64,000 bases of DNA, taken from positions 84,219-148,218 of the forward strand of contig FNEU01000004.1 in NCBI GenBank assembly GCA_900100245.1, given 5' to 3'. Below the pieces are notes generated by a model. It was not told the origin of the DNA and searched no databases. It worked only from the letters and a program-made list of their open reading frames with translations. Both the position numbers and the translations under genes were made by a program. Of this stretch, positions 26,151 through 35,560 are shown in pieces (the stretch's first letter is position 1; each line of letters opens with the position of its first letter). The stretch is from Lachnospiraceae bacterium G41. GTDB lineage: Bacteria > Bacillota > Clostridia > Lachnospirales > Lachnospiraceae.

Positions 26151-26888
26151 ATGACGGTCAGTATAATCACCATTTGCTTCAACTCCGAAGCAGCGATAAA
26201 AAAGACAATTGAATCGGTTTTAAACCAGACTTACACGGATATCGAGTACATAATCATCGACGGTGCGAGCAAAGATAAAACGGTTGAAATCGCCGAATCC
26301 TACAAGGATGCATTCGCCGAAAAAGGTATCGACTACAAGATTTTTTCCGAGCCGGACAAAGGCATTTATGATGCCATGAACAAAGGCATCGCCAAAGCTA
26401 CGGGCGAACTTGTAGGACTTATTAATTCCGGTGACTTTTATGAGCCTCAAATGATAGAAACGGCCGTAAAAGCGTTCGAAGAGAAGCCCTACGATATCTT
26501 TTATGGTGACATCAATTTGATCAAGGATAACGGCCAAATAATCGTCAAAAAGAGTAAGTACGACAAGCTCCCGACCTCGCGTCACTGGAATCATCCGACG
26601 ATGGTGGTTAGAAAAGCGTATTACGACGAGATCGGTACATACAAGTGCGAGGGAATTCATGACGATTTTGAATTCTTTTTACGAGCAAGGAAAAAGAATG
26701 CCCGCATAACCATCAAGAATGTTACGTTGGCTAATTTTATGACGGGCGGCGCGAGCAATAAGAAGAGTTTCAAGCAGTGCAAAAAACGCTGCAAGGACCG
26801 CTACAAAGCTTACAGAGACAACGGCTACGGCATATGGTCGTGGTTTGAATGCGTGGGAATTGAGATAGCGAAGTTTATTATAAGTTAG
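26151..26888 (+). CDS. Family 2 glycosyltransferase
   Basis: A 245-residue cytosolic enzyme with the GT-A start VSIITICFNSEAAIKKTIES, VLNQTY and YIIIDGASKDKT, then KGIYDAMNKGIAKATGE and the DxD-like YGDINL. It lacks membrane helices and transfers one sugar from a nucleotide-sugar donor. It is the first gene of the main polysaccharide run and ends 8 bp before the next GT. It resembles the GT2 enzyme at 38637 in layout. Donor and acceptor are unknown. Confidence 0.9.
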   Translation: MTVSIITICFNSEAAIKKTIESVLNQTYTDIEYIIIDGASKDKTVEIAESYKDAFAEKGIDYKIFSEPDKGIYDAMNKGIAKATGELVGLINSGDFYEPQMIETAVKAFEEKPYDIFYGDINLIKDNGQIIVKKSKYDKLPTSRHWNHPTMVVRKAYYDEIGTYKCEGIHDDFEFFLRARKKNARITIKNVTLANFMTGGASNKKSFKQCKKRCKDRYKAYRDNGYGIWSWFECVGIEIAKFIIS

Positions 26889-26896
26889 GTATAGGA

Positions 26897-28039
26897 ATGT
26901 TAATTGGAATCGACCTCCTCTGGGTGCGCCCGGGGATTAACGGAGGAACCGAGTCTGCAACCAGAAATCTGATTAACGGATTCGGAATGTTTGATGATAA
27001 AAATGAATACATACTTTTCGTCGGAAAAGATACTGCCGAGTCTTTTGAAGAATATAAAAAATATCCCAACATGAAGATTGAGATATGCGATACGGAAAGC
27101 CTAAAAAGGGTAAAAAGAATTGCTTGGGAAAATTTGAATCTTGATAAGCTTGCCAGAAGCTTAAACGTGGATGTGATGTTTATACCCGTGTATTCAAAGC
27201 CAAACAGTTTGAGCGTTAAAAAGGGCGGAATACCTTACATTACAATGATTTATGATTTGCAGGCCTTACATTTTCCTCAGTATTTTTCAAAAAGCAGATT
27301 ATTGTTTTTTAAGAGGTCGTGGAAAAAAGCCTGTAATACAAGCGTTAAACTCATTACGAGTTCAAGTTACAGCAAAGAAGACATTGAAGAGCATTTTCCT
27401 TCGTCAAAAGGAAAAATATCGGTTATATATAGTCCGATTACTGTTACAAATATCAGCGAAGATAATTTTGATTCAAAAGAAGGATTGCAAACGGAAAGTG
27501 TTCTTGCAAAATATGGCATCGAAAAAGACAGATATTTTTACACATTAAGTTCAATGCTTCCTCATAAAAATCTTGAAACTCTTATTAAAACAATAAAGCT
27601 TTTAAAAGAGTCAGATGATACAAAACTTGTTGTAAGCGGCGTAGGTGGAAACAAAGAATCGTTTAACAGTTGCGTAAAAGAAGAAGGCGTTGAAAATCTG
27701 ATTATAGATACCGGATTTGTCAGCGACGAGGAGAGAGATATTCTTTATGAAAACTGTAAATTATTTCTTTTTCCCAGCACTTTCGAAGGCTACGGAATGC
27801 CGCCTATTGAAGCGATGATGAAAGGTGCGAGAGTTGTTACCACAAAGTGCACCTGCATAGAAGAAATAACTCAGGGAAAAGCAACCTACGTAGATGACCC
27901 TTTAAATACAAATGAATGGGCTGATGCGATTGACAAGGCGCTTCTTTTAGAAAGAAAGAAATTTGATTTCCCCGAGTACGATTTGAAAAATGTGACTTTG
28001 AAATATCTCGATGTTTTTAACGGGATAAAGGAGAAATAG
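26897..28039 (+). CDS. Family 4 glycosyltransferase
   Basis: A 380-residue GT-B enzyme. The N-terminal glycine loop reads GINGGTESATRNLI. The C-terminal half has YTLSSMLPHKNLETLI, a hinge common to mannosyl/rhamnosyl GT4 enzymes, and the ExxxxxxxE donor motif EGYGMPPIE. It is a cytosolic retaining transferase. The next gene starts directly after its stop codon, so the genes are co-translated. Confidence 0.9.
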   Translation: MLIGIDLLWVRPGINGGTESATRNLINGFGMFDDKNEYILFVGKDTAESFEEYKKYPNMKIEICDTESLKRVKRIAWENLNLDKLARSLNVDVMFIPVYSKPNSLSVKKGGIPYITMIYDLQALHFPQYFSKSRLLFFKRSWKKACNTSVKLITSSSYSKEDIEEHFPSSKGKISVIYSPITVTNISEDNFDSKEGLQTESVLAKYGIEKDRYFYTLSSMLPHKNLETLIKTIKLLKESDDTKLVVSGVGGNKESFNSCVKEEGVENLIIDTGFVSDEERDILYENCKLFLFPSTFEGYGMPPIEAMMKGARVVTTKCTCIEEITQGKATYVDDPLNTNEWADAIDKALLLERKKFDFPEYDLKNVTLKYLDVFNGIKEK

Positions 28040-28504
28040 ATGTCGAAAGACCAAGAGAATCTGCAGGTATATAAACATCTTTTTGAGCATGTTAAGGAAA
28101 GGCTTGAAGAAAAAGGCCAGACGCTTAACTGCGATACAAATGCATTTATTAATTCTGTCGGAACCCCTCCTAAAAGAATCAGTTACAGAAGATTATTGGA
28201 TGCTCACGAAGAGTCTTTTTTGGCGTGCGCATATTTAGCATTTTTCCAACGACTTCCGCTTGATGAAGAAGTAAAAGCGTGCGAGGGCCTAAAGAGGGAA
28301 CAAATACTCAGGTACCTTATGAACAAGGCATCATATTCGATTAGACGAATTAAACTGGTTGAGTATTCGGGAAACATCGAGCCGGGCTTAAGGGGCAGGA
28401 TCTTTGGGTTTGCGGCCACAATAATGTCTTCGCCGAAGCTTAGAAAAATTGCCAAGAAAATGCCTTCCGGAATACAAAATAAAATAAGGGGGACTTTCAG
28501 ATGA
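28040..28504 (+). CDS. Small DUF4214-like protein of the polysaccharide cluster
   Basis: A 154-residue protein. The central part FLACAYLAFFQRLPLDEE and REQILRYLMNKASY resembles the DUF4214 repeat seen in proteins linked to polysaccharide genes and surface glycans. The C-terminal 40 residues are very basic (KLRKIAKKMPSGIQNKIRGTF) and may bind membrane lipids. It starts right after the preceding GT4 gene and overlaps the next by 4 bp (ATGA). It may be a partner of one of them, but no activity can be assigned. Confidence 0.65.
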   Translation: MSKDQENLQVYKHLFEHVKERLEEKGQTLNCDTNAFINSVGTPPKRISYRRLLDAHEESFLACAYLAFFQRLPLDEEVKACEGLKREQILRYLMNKASYSIRRIKLVEYSGNIEPGLRGRIFGFAATIMSSPKLRKIAKKMPSGIQNKIRGTFR

Positions 28505-29658
28505 TAAAAGTGTATCTGGATGTCTCAATGGTAATGATAGGTACCAGTTTTACAGGTATTCCAAGAGTACTTATGGAAATCGTAAAAAGACTTGGGACAG
28601 ACGAAGAATTCAATTTTCACTTTATAGAATACGATTCAAAAAAAGATGCCTACAGAGTACTTAAAACACTCGATTTTATCGAATTTTGCAAAACCAAAAA
28701 CGACAACAGAAATCATATCAGAAGTAATGAGTATATATCCATTGAAGAAATAGGAGAAGACTGTATTTTCTTCGACTGTGATACAGCGTGGAAAACGCGT
28801 GTGAGAAGAAGTTTTTTATATCCGATTTTAAAGCAGAACAATGTTAAAATCATTACGCTTATATATGATATTATCAGCATTGATTATCCGCAGTTTTGCG
28901 ACCAAAGCGATGTGATGAATTTTGTCGATTATTTTGGCGCGACATTGCTTTATTCCGACAAAATAATCGTAACAAGTCAGGACACTAAAGATGCGATTTT
29001 TTATCATTGCTTAAAAACGAATGTTGATTTCCCTGAGATAGACATTATCCCTTTGGGCGGCGATTTTAAGAAAAAAGAAAATGCCAAAAAAAATGTCAAA
29101 AAAGAAGTAAAAGATATTGTTTCAAAAGGCAAATATCTGCTGATGGTGGGAACGATAGAACCCAGAAAAAACCACAAGCTTTTGCTTAAGGCATATAAAA
29201 GTTATTTAAGATATAAAATCAACTTTGTTTTTGCCGGATTTTCAGGTCAGGGAATGGACGATTTCTTTGCCGATTTAACCTCGGACCCGGACTACAATAA
29301 CGGTATTTGGCATGTAAAGAATGCATCAGATGACGATATCGATTATCTTTACAAAAATGCGTTTGCCATGGTGTTCCCGAGCTATATTGAAGGTTATGGC
29401 CTGCCCATAATCGAATCATTCGTAAGAGAGGTTCCGGTTATTGCGGCGGACACAAATATCAATCGTGAGATTGCAGGCGAAAGGGCAATATTTTTCGAGC
29501 AAGATAACAGCATCGAATTATCTGATGTTGTAAGCGATCTTTTAGAAAATGAACAGAAATACAACGAACTTTGCGAACGCGTAAAAGGTTATGTTCCGAA
29601 GACCTGGGATGATACTGCAGCAGGAATTAAAAAGAGCCTAAAAGGTGTTGTAAAATAA
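28501..29658 (+). CDS. Family 4 glycosyltransferase
   Basis: A 385-residue GT-B enzyme with FTGIPRVLMEIVKRL near the start, the hinge LMVGTIEPRKNHKLLL and the donor motif EGYGLPIIE. The hinge is typical of mannosyltransferases acting on bacterial polysaccharides. The next gene begins with no gap after its stop. Nearby GDP-mannose genes make GDP-mannose or a 6-deoxy derivative plausible donors. Confidence 0.88.
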   Translation: MIKVYLDVSMVMIGTSFTGIPRVLMEIVKRLGTDEEFNFHFIEYDSKKDAYRVLKTLDFIEFCKTKNDNRNHIRSNEYISIEEIGEDCIFFDCDTAWKTRVRRSFLYPILKQNNVKIITLIYDIISIDYPQFCDQSDVMNFVDYFGATLLYSDKIIVTSQDTKDAIFYHCLKTNVDFPEIDIIPLGGDFKKKENAKKNVKKEVKDIVSKGKYLLMVGTIEPRKNHKLLLKAYKSYLRYKINFVFAGFSGQGMDDFFADLTSDPDYNNGIWHVKNASDDDIDYLYKNAFAMVFPSYIEGYGLPIIESFVREVPVIAADTNINREIAGERAIFFEQDNSIELSDVVSDLLENEQKYNELCERVKGYVPKTWDDTAAGIKKSLKGVVK

Positions 29659-30840
29659 ATGAGTAAAATTGCTTTCATAAATCAAAGATACGGAGAAGAA
29701 GTGCTTGGCGGTTCGGAAACATATACGCGAAAGACCGCAGAAGCACTTGCTTTGCGTGAAGGATTTGATGTGGAAGTTTTAACCACCAAGGCACTTGATT
29801 TTAAGACTTGGGCAAATTATTACGAGCAGGATGTTGAAGTGATAAACGGCGTAAAAGTTCGTCGTTTTAAAACGGCTAAAAACAGAGACAGATTCACGCA
29901 GCGTTCTCTTCAAATCCTAAAAAATGTATTCAGCTTAAGCTCGATTGGTCTCGAAGAAAAACGTCTTAAAGCCAGAGGCCCGTACACTCCGGATTTGGTG
30001 GAATATATAAAGGCTCACAAGGATGAGTATGATGCCTTTATTTTTGTGACATATATGTTCTATCCGACATATTTTGGCGCAAGGGAAGCATATGAAAAGG
30101 CTTTCTTCGTTCCAACAGCACATGACGAAGAGCCGATTTACATGGAGATATATAAGGAACTCTTCAACAGCGTAAAAGGTATCATTTATCTGACCGATGA
30201 AGAAAAGGAATTCGTTAACAAACAGTTTAAAAACAGCAATGTTCCTTCAATCGTAAACGGAATGGGCATCGATATTCCTGCGCAAGACAATTCAAAAGAG
30301 TTTTGCGCTAAGAATGGAATAGACGGAAAATACATCGTTTACTGCGGTCGAATCGAAGAAAAAAAGGGCATAAAAACTCTGGTTGAATATATTCAGAAAT
30401 TCAATGCAGAAGTGACTGAGAATGCAGAACCTATAAAACTCGTCCTTACCGGCAAAGGCAATATGAGCATTCCCGATGATTCGAACATAAAGTACCTCGG
30501 TTTTGTTTCCGACGAAGATAAATTCTCGGCTATGAAGGGGTCTATTGCAATATGCCTTCCTTCAAGATTTGAAAGTTTTTCGATTACACTTCTCGAAGGA
30601 ATGGGCTGTGGCAAACCGGGATTGGTAAATGCAAAATGCGAAGTTCTCGATGGTCACATCAAGAAAAGCGGTGGCGGCTTTTCGTTTGAAAACTATGAGG
30701 AATTTAAAGAATCGCTGACAAATCTTTTAGATGAAAAGACTAATACAGAATTGGGCGAAAAAGCTAAGGAGTATGTAAAAAATAAATATTCTACAGAAGC
30801 GGTTATTTCAAAACTGGCGGAGTTTATTGTACCTAATTAG
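29659..30840 (+). CDS. Family 4 glycosyltransferase
   Basis: A 393-residue GT-B enzyme. The start has FINQRYGEEVLGGSETYTRK, the acceptor-side loop of GT4 enzymes. The donor domain has IVYCGRIEEKKGIKTL and ESFSITLLEGMGCGKP. The overall pattern resembles PimB/mannosyltransferase-like enzymes. It is followed 15 bp later by the guanylyltransferase manC, which fits a GDP-mannose donor. Confidence 0.88.
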   Translation: MSKIAFINQRYGEEVLGGSETYTRKTAEALALREGFDVEVLTTKALDFKTWANYYEQDVEVINGVKVRRFKTAKNRDRFTQRSLQILKNVFSLSSIGLEEKRLKARGPYTPDLVEYIKAHKDEYDAFIFVTYMFYPTYFGAREAYEKAFFVPTAHDEEPIYMEIYKELFNSVKGIIYLTDEEKEFVNKQFKNSNVPSIVNGMGIDIPAQDNSKEFCAKNGIDGKYIVYCGRIEEKKGIKTLVEYIQKFNAEVTENAEPIKLVLTGKGNMSIPDDSNIKYLGFVSDEDKFSAMKGSIAICLPSRFESFSITLLEGMGCGKPGLVNAKCEVLDGHIKKSGGGFSFENYEEFKESLTNLLDEKTNTELGEKAKEYVKNKYSTEAVISKLAEFIVPN

Positions 30841-30855
30841 GAGGATGATAAAGAT

Positions 30856-31932
30856 ATGAACGTATATGGAGTAATAATGGCAGGCGGCGGTGGAACAAGA
30901 TTCTGGCCCCTTTCAAGAAAAGAAACTCCCAAGCAGTTGCTTAATCTTACCGGAAAAGAACTGATGGTAAATGAGGCTGTTGACAGACTTGCATTTGTGG
31001 CTGATAAAAGCAATATCTTCATAGTAACCAATGTTACGCAGGTGCCTTCAATGCTTGAAGCAACCAAAGGAAGACTTAAAAGCGACCATATTTTATCAGA
31101 GCCTTCAGCTAGGAATACCGCAGCATGCATCGGTTATGCGGCTATGGAAATTATAAGAAAATACGGCGACGGCGTGATGATTATTACACCCGCAGATCAC
31201 TATATTAAGGACGAAGCAGGCTTTGTAAGAATTCTTAATGAAGCAGTCAGAACCGCTGACAATACAGGCAAACTTGTTACCATCGGTATCACTCCCACAT
31301 TTCCTTCGTCAGGCTTCGGATATATCAGATATGACAAGAACGAAACCGGTGATGCAAAGTCAGTTATCGAGTTTAAGGAAAAACCCGATGAGGAAACCGC
31401 TAAAGAGTATCTTGCATCAGGCGAATATGCTTGGAATAGTGGTATGTTTGCATGGAAAGCAAGCGTAATTCTTGATAAGTTCAAAGAATACATTCCCGAC
31501 ATCTACGCGGATCTTGAAAAGATTGGCAATGCAATGAATACAGCGGATGAAAAGGCTGTAATCGACGAAGTTTACCCCAACATCAGAAAGATTTCGGTTG
31601 ATTACGCAATAATGGAAAAAGCCGCTGCAACGGGCGATGTACTGGTGGTTCCCGGTGAGATGGGCTGGAATGATGTCGGAAGTTTCGACATGATGGAAGT
31701 GCTCAGAGACAAGGACGAAAACGGCAATATCCTTGAAGGCGATGTAGTTGCAGTAGACTGCAAGGATTCCATCATCCTTTCATCAGGCAAGACTTTAACC
31801 GCAGTGGACGTTGAAGGCCTTGTAATCGTTGAAACAAAGGACGCCATCATGGTTTGTCCAAAGGAAAAAGCACAGAGTGTAAAGAAAATAGTTGATAAAC
31901 TCCAGGAACTCGGACGCAACGAACTTTTATAA
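30856..31932 (+). CDS. manC: Mannose-1-phosphate guanylyltransferase
   Basis: A 358-residue single-domain nucleotidyltransferase that makes GDP-mannose from GTP and mannose-1-phosphate. The signature GGGGTRFWPLSRKETPKQLL is followed by EPSARNTAACIG, TPADHYI and the FKEKPD segment. There is no C-terminal cupin or isomerase domain. A GGAGGA site precedes ATG 30856. A second guanylyltransferase, fused to isomerase domains, lies at 59694, so the cluster holds two GDP-mannose sources. Confidence 0.93.
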   Translation: MNVYGVIMAGGGGTRFWPLSRKETPKQLLNLTGKELMVNEAVDRLAFVADKSNIFIVTNVTQVPSMLEATKGRLKSDHILSEPSARNTAACIGYAAMEIIRKYGDGVMIITPADHYIKDEAGFVRILNEAVRTADNTGKLVTIGITPTFPSSGFGYIRYDKNETGDAKSVIEFKEKPDEETAKEYLASGEYAWNSGMFAWKASVILDKFKEYIPDIYADLEKIGNAMNTADEKAVIDEVYPNIRKISVDYAIMEKAAATGDVLVVPGEMGWNDVGSFDMMEVLRDKDENGNILEGDVVAVDCKDSIILSSGKTLTAVDVEGLVIVETKDAIMVCPKEKAQSVKKIVDKLQELGRNELL

Positions 31933-31974
31933 AATGGAAAATACATCGTGCAGCAAAAAAAAGGGGGAACTTCC

Positions 31975-32406
31975 ATGGCAAAGGAAATAGAAGTTGACAA
32001 TATTTTAACTGAAATTCGCAAGGATATTGAAGATAAAAACCTTACAGAAGAGAAGTTTGATTTTAAAGATGTTCAGATTTCCGACGGTTTGTTTGACGCA
32101 GACCACGAGTTTTCCATGAACGATTATCTTAAAACAATCAATGATATTAATCAGCAGTGGAAAATTCCCATGAGTGTTCATATTCAGGGAAGGGGAAAAT
32201 TGATTAAAAAACTTGTGGAAAGATTAACCTATTTTTCTATTATCCCCAGGTTTAGTTCCCAAAATGATTTTAACAAATCGGTAACCAAAGGCTTTAATGA
32301 AATGGCCGCATATATCGTAAAACAGAATGAAATAATCGATTCGTTAAAGGAAAAAGTCGATCGTTTGGAAAAAGAGTTAAAAGAAGAGAAAGAAAAAAAT
32401 GAGTAA
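31975..32406 (+). CDS. Small coiled-coil protein of unknown function
   Basis: A 143-residue protein. ATG 31975 is chosen because AAGGGGGA lies 7 nt upstream; an earlier in-frame GTG at 31948 has no ribosome site. The N-terminal half is acidic, and a short conserved-looking middle YFSIIPRFSSQNDFNKSV precedes a C-terminal coiled coil (EIIDSLKEKVDRLEKELKEE). Such a layout occurs in scaffold or chain-length partners of glycosyltransferases. The gene overlaps the next GT4 start by 8 bp, so a physical link is possible. No domain is recognised. Confidence 0.6.
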   Translation: MAKEIEVDNILTEIRKDIEDKNLTEEKFDFKDVQISDGLFDADHEFSMNDYLKTINDINQQWKIPMSVHIQGRGKLIKKLVERLTYFSIIPRFSSQNDFNKSVTKGFNEMAAYIVKQNEIIDSLKEKVDRLEKELKEEKEKNE

Positions 32407-33490
32407 TATCCGAATTTTCCAATATACTCATTATCTGAAAACCGGAGACGGTGTCGGAAATGATGTTTTGGCAATTCATAAATTTTTAAGCGAACAGAAA
32501 AAAATTGATGCAAGAATCTTTTATGGTGTTACGGCCGAAAGATTTAATTCCGGCAAAATCAAAAGCATCGACCATGCCGTTGAAACAAAAGATGATGACA
32601 TTCTCATAATCCATGTTTCGACGGAATGGGATTATATGGATACGCTTTGCGGGCTTAAAGGAAAAAAGATATTTGTTTATCACAACATTACTCCTCCGGA
32701 ATTCTTTGAAGACTATAGCTATTATGTGTATGAAAACTGCAAAAAAGGAATCGAAGAGGTAAAAAGATGCAAAGACAAGGCCGATTACTGCCTGGCTGAT
32801 TCCGAGTTTAACAAGAGTGATTTGATAAGCTACGGTTATGAGTGCCCGATAGATGTTCTTCCGATAATCATTCCGTTTGATGATTACAAACAGCCTGTTG
32901 ACGAGGCTTTTGCGGATGAATTAAATGACGGCAAAACCAATATTCTTTTTGTAGGCAGAATAGCTCCGAACAAAAAACAGGAAGATATAATTCTTTCTTT
33001 TTATCACTATAAAAAATATTACAATCCGAACAGCCGCCTGATTCTTTTAGGAGGCTATGATGAGAACGATAAATACTATCAGAAGATTGTAAAATATATA
33101 GACGAAATCGGAGTTGAAGATGTAAGACTTACGAGTCATATTCCGTTCAAACAGGTACTTGCAATATTCAAAAGCGCTCACCTGTTCCTTTGCCTCAGTG
33201 AACATGAAGGATTCTGCATTCCACTGCTTGAAGCAATGTCCTTCGAAATTCCGATAATAGCGTATGATTCGACTGCCGTTAAGGATACTTTGGGAGGCGG
33301 AGGAATTCTCATAAAAGAAAAGAACCCCCTGGAAGTAGCAGGATTAATGGATTATGTTCTCAAACATGAAGATATCGTTTCGACCATAAAAGAACGACAA
33401 AAAGAAAGACTGGAAGAAATGAAATATGAGAATGTAACCGATAAACTTTGGAAGTATCTGACTAAATTCGAACCAAAGCTTTTGCAGTAA
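32399..33490 (+). CDS. Family 4 glycosyltransferase
   Basis: A 363-residue GT-B enzyme. The N-terminal half has HYLKTGDGVGNDVLAIHKFL and VYHNITPPEFF, found in a subgroup of mannosyl/rhamnosyl transferases. The C-terminal half has ILFVGRIAPNKKQEDII and EGFCIPLLEAM. The start lies within the end of the coiled-coil gene. Its donor is unknown. Confidence 0.88.
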   Translation: MSNIRIFQYTHYLKTGDGVGNDVLAIHKFLSEQKKIDARIFYGVTAERFNSGKIKSIDHAVETKDDDILIIHVSTEWDYMDTLCGLKGKKIFVYHNITPPEFFEDYSYYVYENCKKGIEEVKRCKDKADYCLADSEFNKSDLISYGYECPIDVLPIIIPFDDYKQPVDEAFADELNDGKTNILFVGRIAPNKKQEDIILSFYHYKKYYNPNSRLILLGGYDENDKYYQKIVKYIDEIGVEDVRLTSHIPFKQVLAIFKSAHLFLCLSEHEGFCIPLLEAMSFEIPIIAYDSTAVKDTLGGGGILIKEKNPLEVAGLMDYVLKHEDIVSTIKERQKERLEEMKYENVTDKLWKYLTKFEPKLLQ

Positions 33491-33528
33491 ATTTTTGTTG
33501 ATCAAAGAGAGAAACGTTTGGCAGTATT

Positions 33529-35430
33529 ATGACGAATAATTATTTCCAAAAAAATGAAAAAATACTGGTTGTTGTGGGATGTGTTATAACATTCCTTCTT
33601 TGCGTCTGCACAGTGTTTCAAAGGAATATGATAGTAATGTCTGCCGATGAGATGGGACCGATTTCCATAGCAGCATACTGGAATGGATATGATTGGTCTG
33701 AAGTCATGTCGCACGGTTCATATTATTCCTATGGATATTCAATAGTTCTTTTCCCTTTGTTTTTCTTATTTAAATCACCGGAAATGTTTCTTAAAAGTGT
33801 TATTGTGGCAAATTCGGTTTTTTCGGCATTGATTTTTTTGTTTTCATGGCTTATTGCCAAAGAAATCAAACCCGAATCAAAGCCTTATTTCAGACTTTCG
33901 GTTGCTTTGTTTTGCGGCTGCTTTGTTTCAAATATAGCGAGAAGCTCATCCGCCTGGGATGAGGTTTTCCTGGCGTTTCTTTGCTGGACCCTTTTGTTTT
34001 CTTTTATCAAGGTTTATAAAAAAGGCAATATTCCCTTTTATCTGCTTGGTTCATTTTTATCGTTTATTTTATACATCACTCACCAGAGAATGATTGGTGT
34101 ATTTTTTGTGTTTCACGTATTTGTTTTTTTCATTTCATTGTTTGATATTAAGAGATTCCTAAAATTTTTAACCGGCGAACTGTTTTTAATTGGGTTATTT
34201 ATCGGACATATCTTTATCAAAAGAGATATAAAAGCCAATGTCTGGCGTAACAGCGCAAATTCTGAAATAAATGATTATTCTTCTGTTCTTCGTGATTTAT
34301 TTGGTGAGAATTATATTTATACTTTTATCATTTTAGGTATAATTATGCTTCTTGTTCTCATAACAATTGTGTTGATAGCTGTATTCTTGAAGAAGAAAGG
34401 CGAAGAAAGTAAGAGCCTTAGAATATACAGATGGATATTGACTGGATTGTTTGTCAGCTCATGCCTCGCAGGCGTAGTAATTCTGAATTTGGACAGTATT
34501 AAATTGGCATTATATTCCGTTTCCGCACAATTGTTATATGCCGGTATAAGCTCGTTTGGACTTGTTTATCTTGGGATTCTGTTTTCACTTGTCAATTTCT
34601 TTTGTTGGGTAAAGAATGGGGCTAAAGTTGATTATAAACAGAATGATTTAATATACAATTATGTGCTGTTTGCATTTCTGTCCATGTTTTTCATAAGTGA
34701 AATTGTCACTCATCCCGTAACAAATCCTTCTGTGGCTGTAAGGTCAGATTATCTGTTTTACGGCAGGTATTTTGAACCGATGCTTGCTTTGGTTGCATTC
34801 GCCGGAGCAATCAACCTTGATATTATAAATGAGAGAAAATGGGCCTATTTTATTCCTTCTCTGCTAATGATTATTTTTAATATTCCGGCAATCCGCAGAT
34901 ACAATTTGTGTTTTAAAGGAATACTGTTATTAGTACATAACTGCGTGGCATTGGATTTCTTTTCCAAGAACGGAGTGGTGAATTTCGTATTGGCAACGGC
35001 AGTGATGAGCGTTTTCCTGTTTCTTTTTATCTTGCTAAAAAAGGACAGCATCAAAACATACGTCATGCTGGCTTGTATAGTTTTAGCTTTTGCTATGGGA
35101 CTGACGTATATAGAAAGAACCGTTATGCCTGCGGATAAGGATAAATACGCAATCAAAGAAGTTTTGGAAGTAAAGGAAACCCTGGATCCTGATGCTCCGC
35201 TTGTGTTTTATGGAAATGAACCTGATTATATTTATAATTCATCGTTTATTCAGTATCTTATGAAGAATCATAAAAGTTTGCGTTATGGTGATAAACAAAA
35301 TATTCCGGATACGCTGTTTTACGGTATCACGGATGATGCTGAATTTCTTGGAGAAAATCCAAATCTTTATCTTGTTGACCGGAAAAATGAGTTTTATCTT
35401 TTTACCAATATAAAACCGAATGAAAACTGA
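33529..35430 (+). CDS. Polytopic GT-C-like membrane glycosyltransferase or polymerase
   Basis: A 633-residue protein with about 12 membrane segments and a soluble C-terminal part of about 90 residues. After the first helix an outward loop carries MSADEMGPIS and YYSYGYSIVLFP. The acidic pair in the first loop is typical of GT-C enzymes such as PMT/ArnT. The 568-residue protein at 39459 has the same loop pattern (LMDEYGYWA, NYYSYGYSFLL), so the two are paralogues. They probably use polyprenyl-phosphate sugars outside the membrane, which fits the DPM1-like GT2 at 35561. A Wzy-type polymerase is the alternative. Confidence 0.7.
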   Translation: MTNNYFQKNEKILVVVGCVITFLLCVCTVFQRNMIVMSADEMGPISIAAYWNGYDWSEVMSHGSYYSYGYSIVLFPLFFLFKSPEMFLKSVIVANSVFSALIFLFSWLIAKEIKPESKPYFRLSVALFCGCFVSNIARSSSAWDEVFLAFLCWTLLFSFIKVYKKGNIPFYLLGSFLSFILYITHQRMIGVFFVFHVFVFFISLFDIKRFLKFLTGELFLIGLFIGHIFIKRDIKANVWRNSANSEINDYSSVLRDLFGENYIYTFIILGIIMLLVLITIVLIAVFLKKKGEESKSLRIYRWILTGLFVSSCLAGVVILNLDSIKLALYSVSAQLLYAGISSFGLVYLGILFSLVNFFCWVKNGAKVDYKQNDLIYNYVLFAFLSMFFISEIVTHPVTNPSVAVRSDYLFYGRYFEPMLALVAFAGAINLDIINERKWAYFIPSLLMIIFNIPAIRRYNLCFKGILLLVHNCVALDFFSKNGVVNFVLATAVMSVFLFLFILLKKDSIKTYVMLACIVLAFAMGLTYIERTVMPADKDKYAIKEVLEVKETLDPDAPLVFYGNEPDYIYNSSFIQYLMKNHKSLRYGDKQNIPDTLFYGITDDAEFLGENPNLYLVDRKNEFYLFTNIKPNEN

Positions 35431-35474
35431 TACAGAATAATAGTGACAGACCGTAACAAAAGGCAAAGTTATGT

Positions 35475-35524
35475 CAACCTAAGGAGCTCCGAAGGTTGCA
35501 ACAAGCAGTGTATTATGTTAATAT
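35475..35524 (+). promoter_or_regulatory. Internal promoter with 24-bp palindromic operator
   Basis: The dyad 35475-35498 has arms CAACCT/AGGTTG around the inner palindrome GGAGCTCC. Its right arm overlaps a -35 box TTGCAA (35496-35501), which is followed after 17 bp by TAATAT (35519-35524). This suggests a regulated internal promoter for the GT2 gene at 35561. The hairpin lacks a T-run, so it is not a terminator. Confidence 0.6.
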
Positions 35525-35560
35525 AAAAAGAGTGCCTATGTTCAAAAAGAGGATAAAAAT

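Noticed and set aside
35475-35498. Intrinsic terminator
   Set aside because: The dyad has no T-run and overlaps a promoter -35 box, so an operator is more likely.
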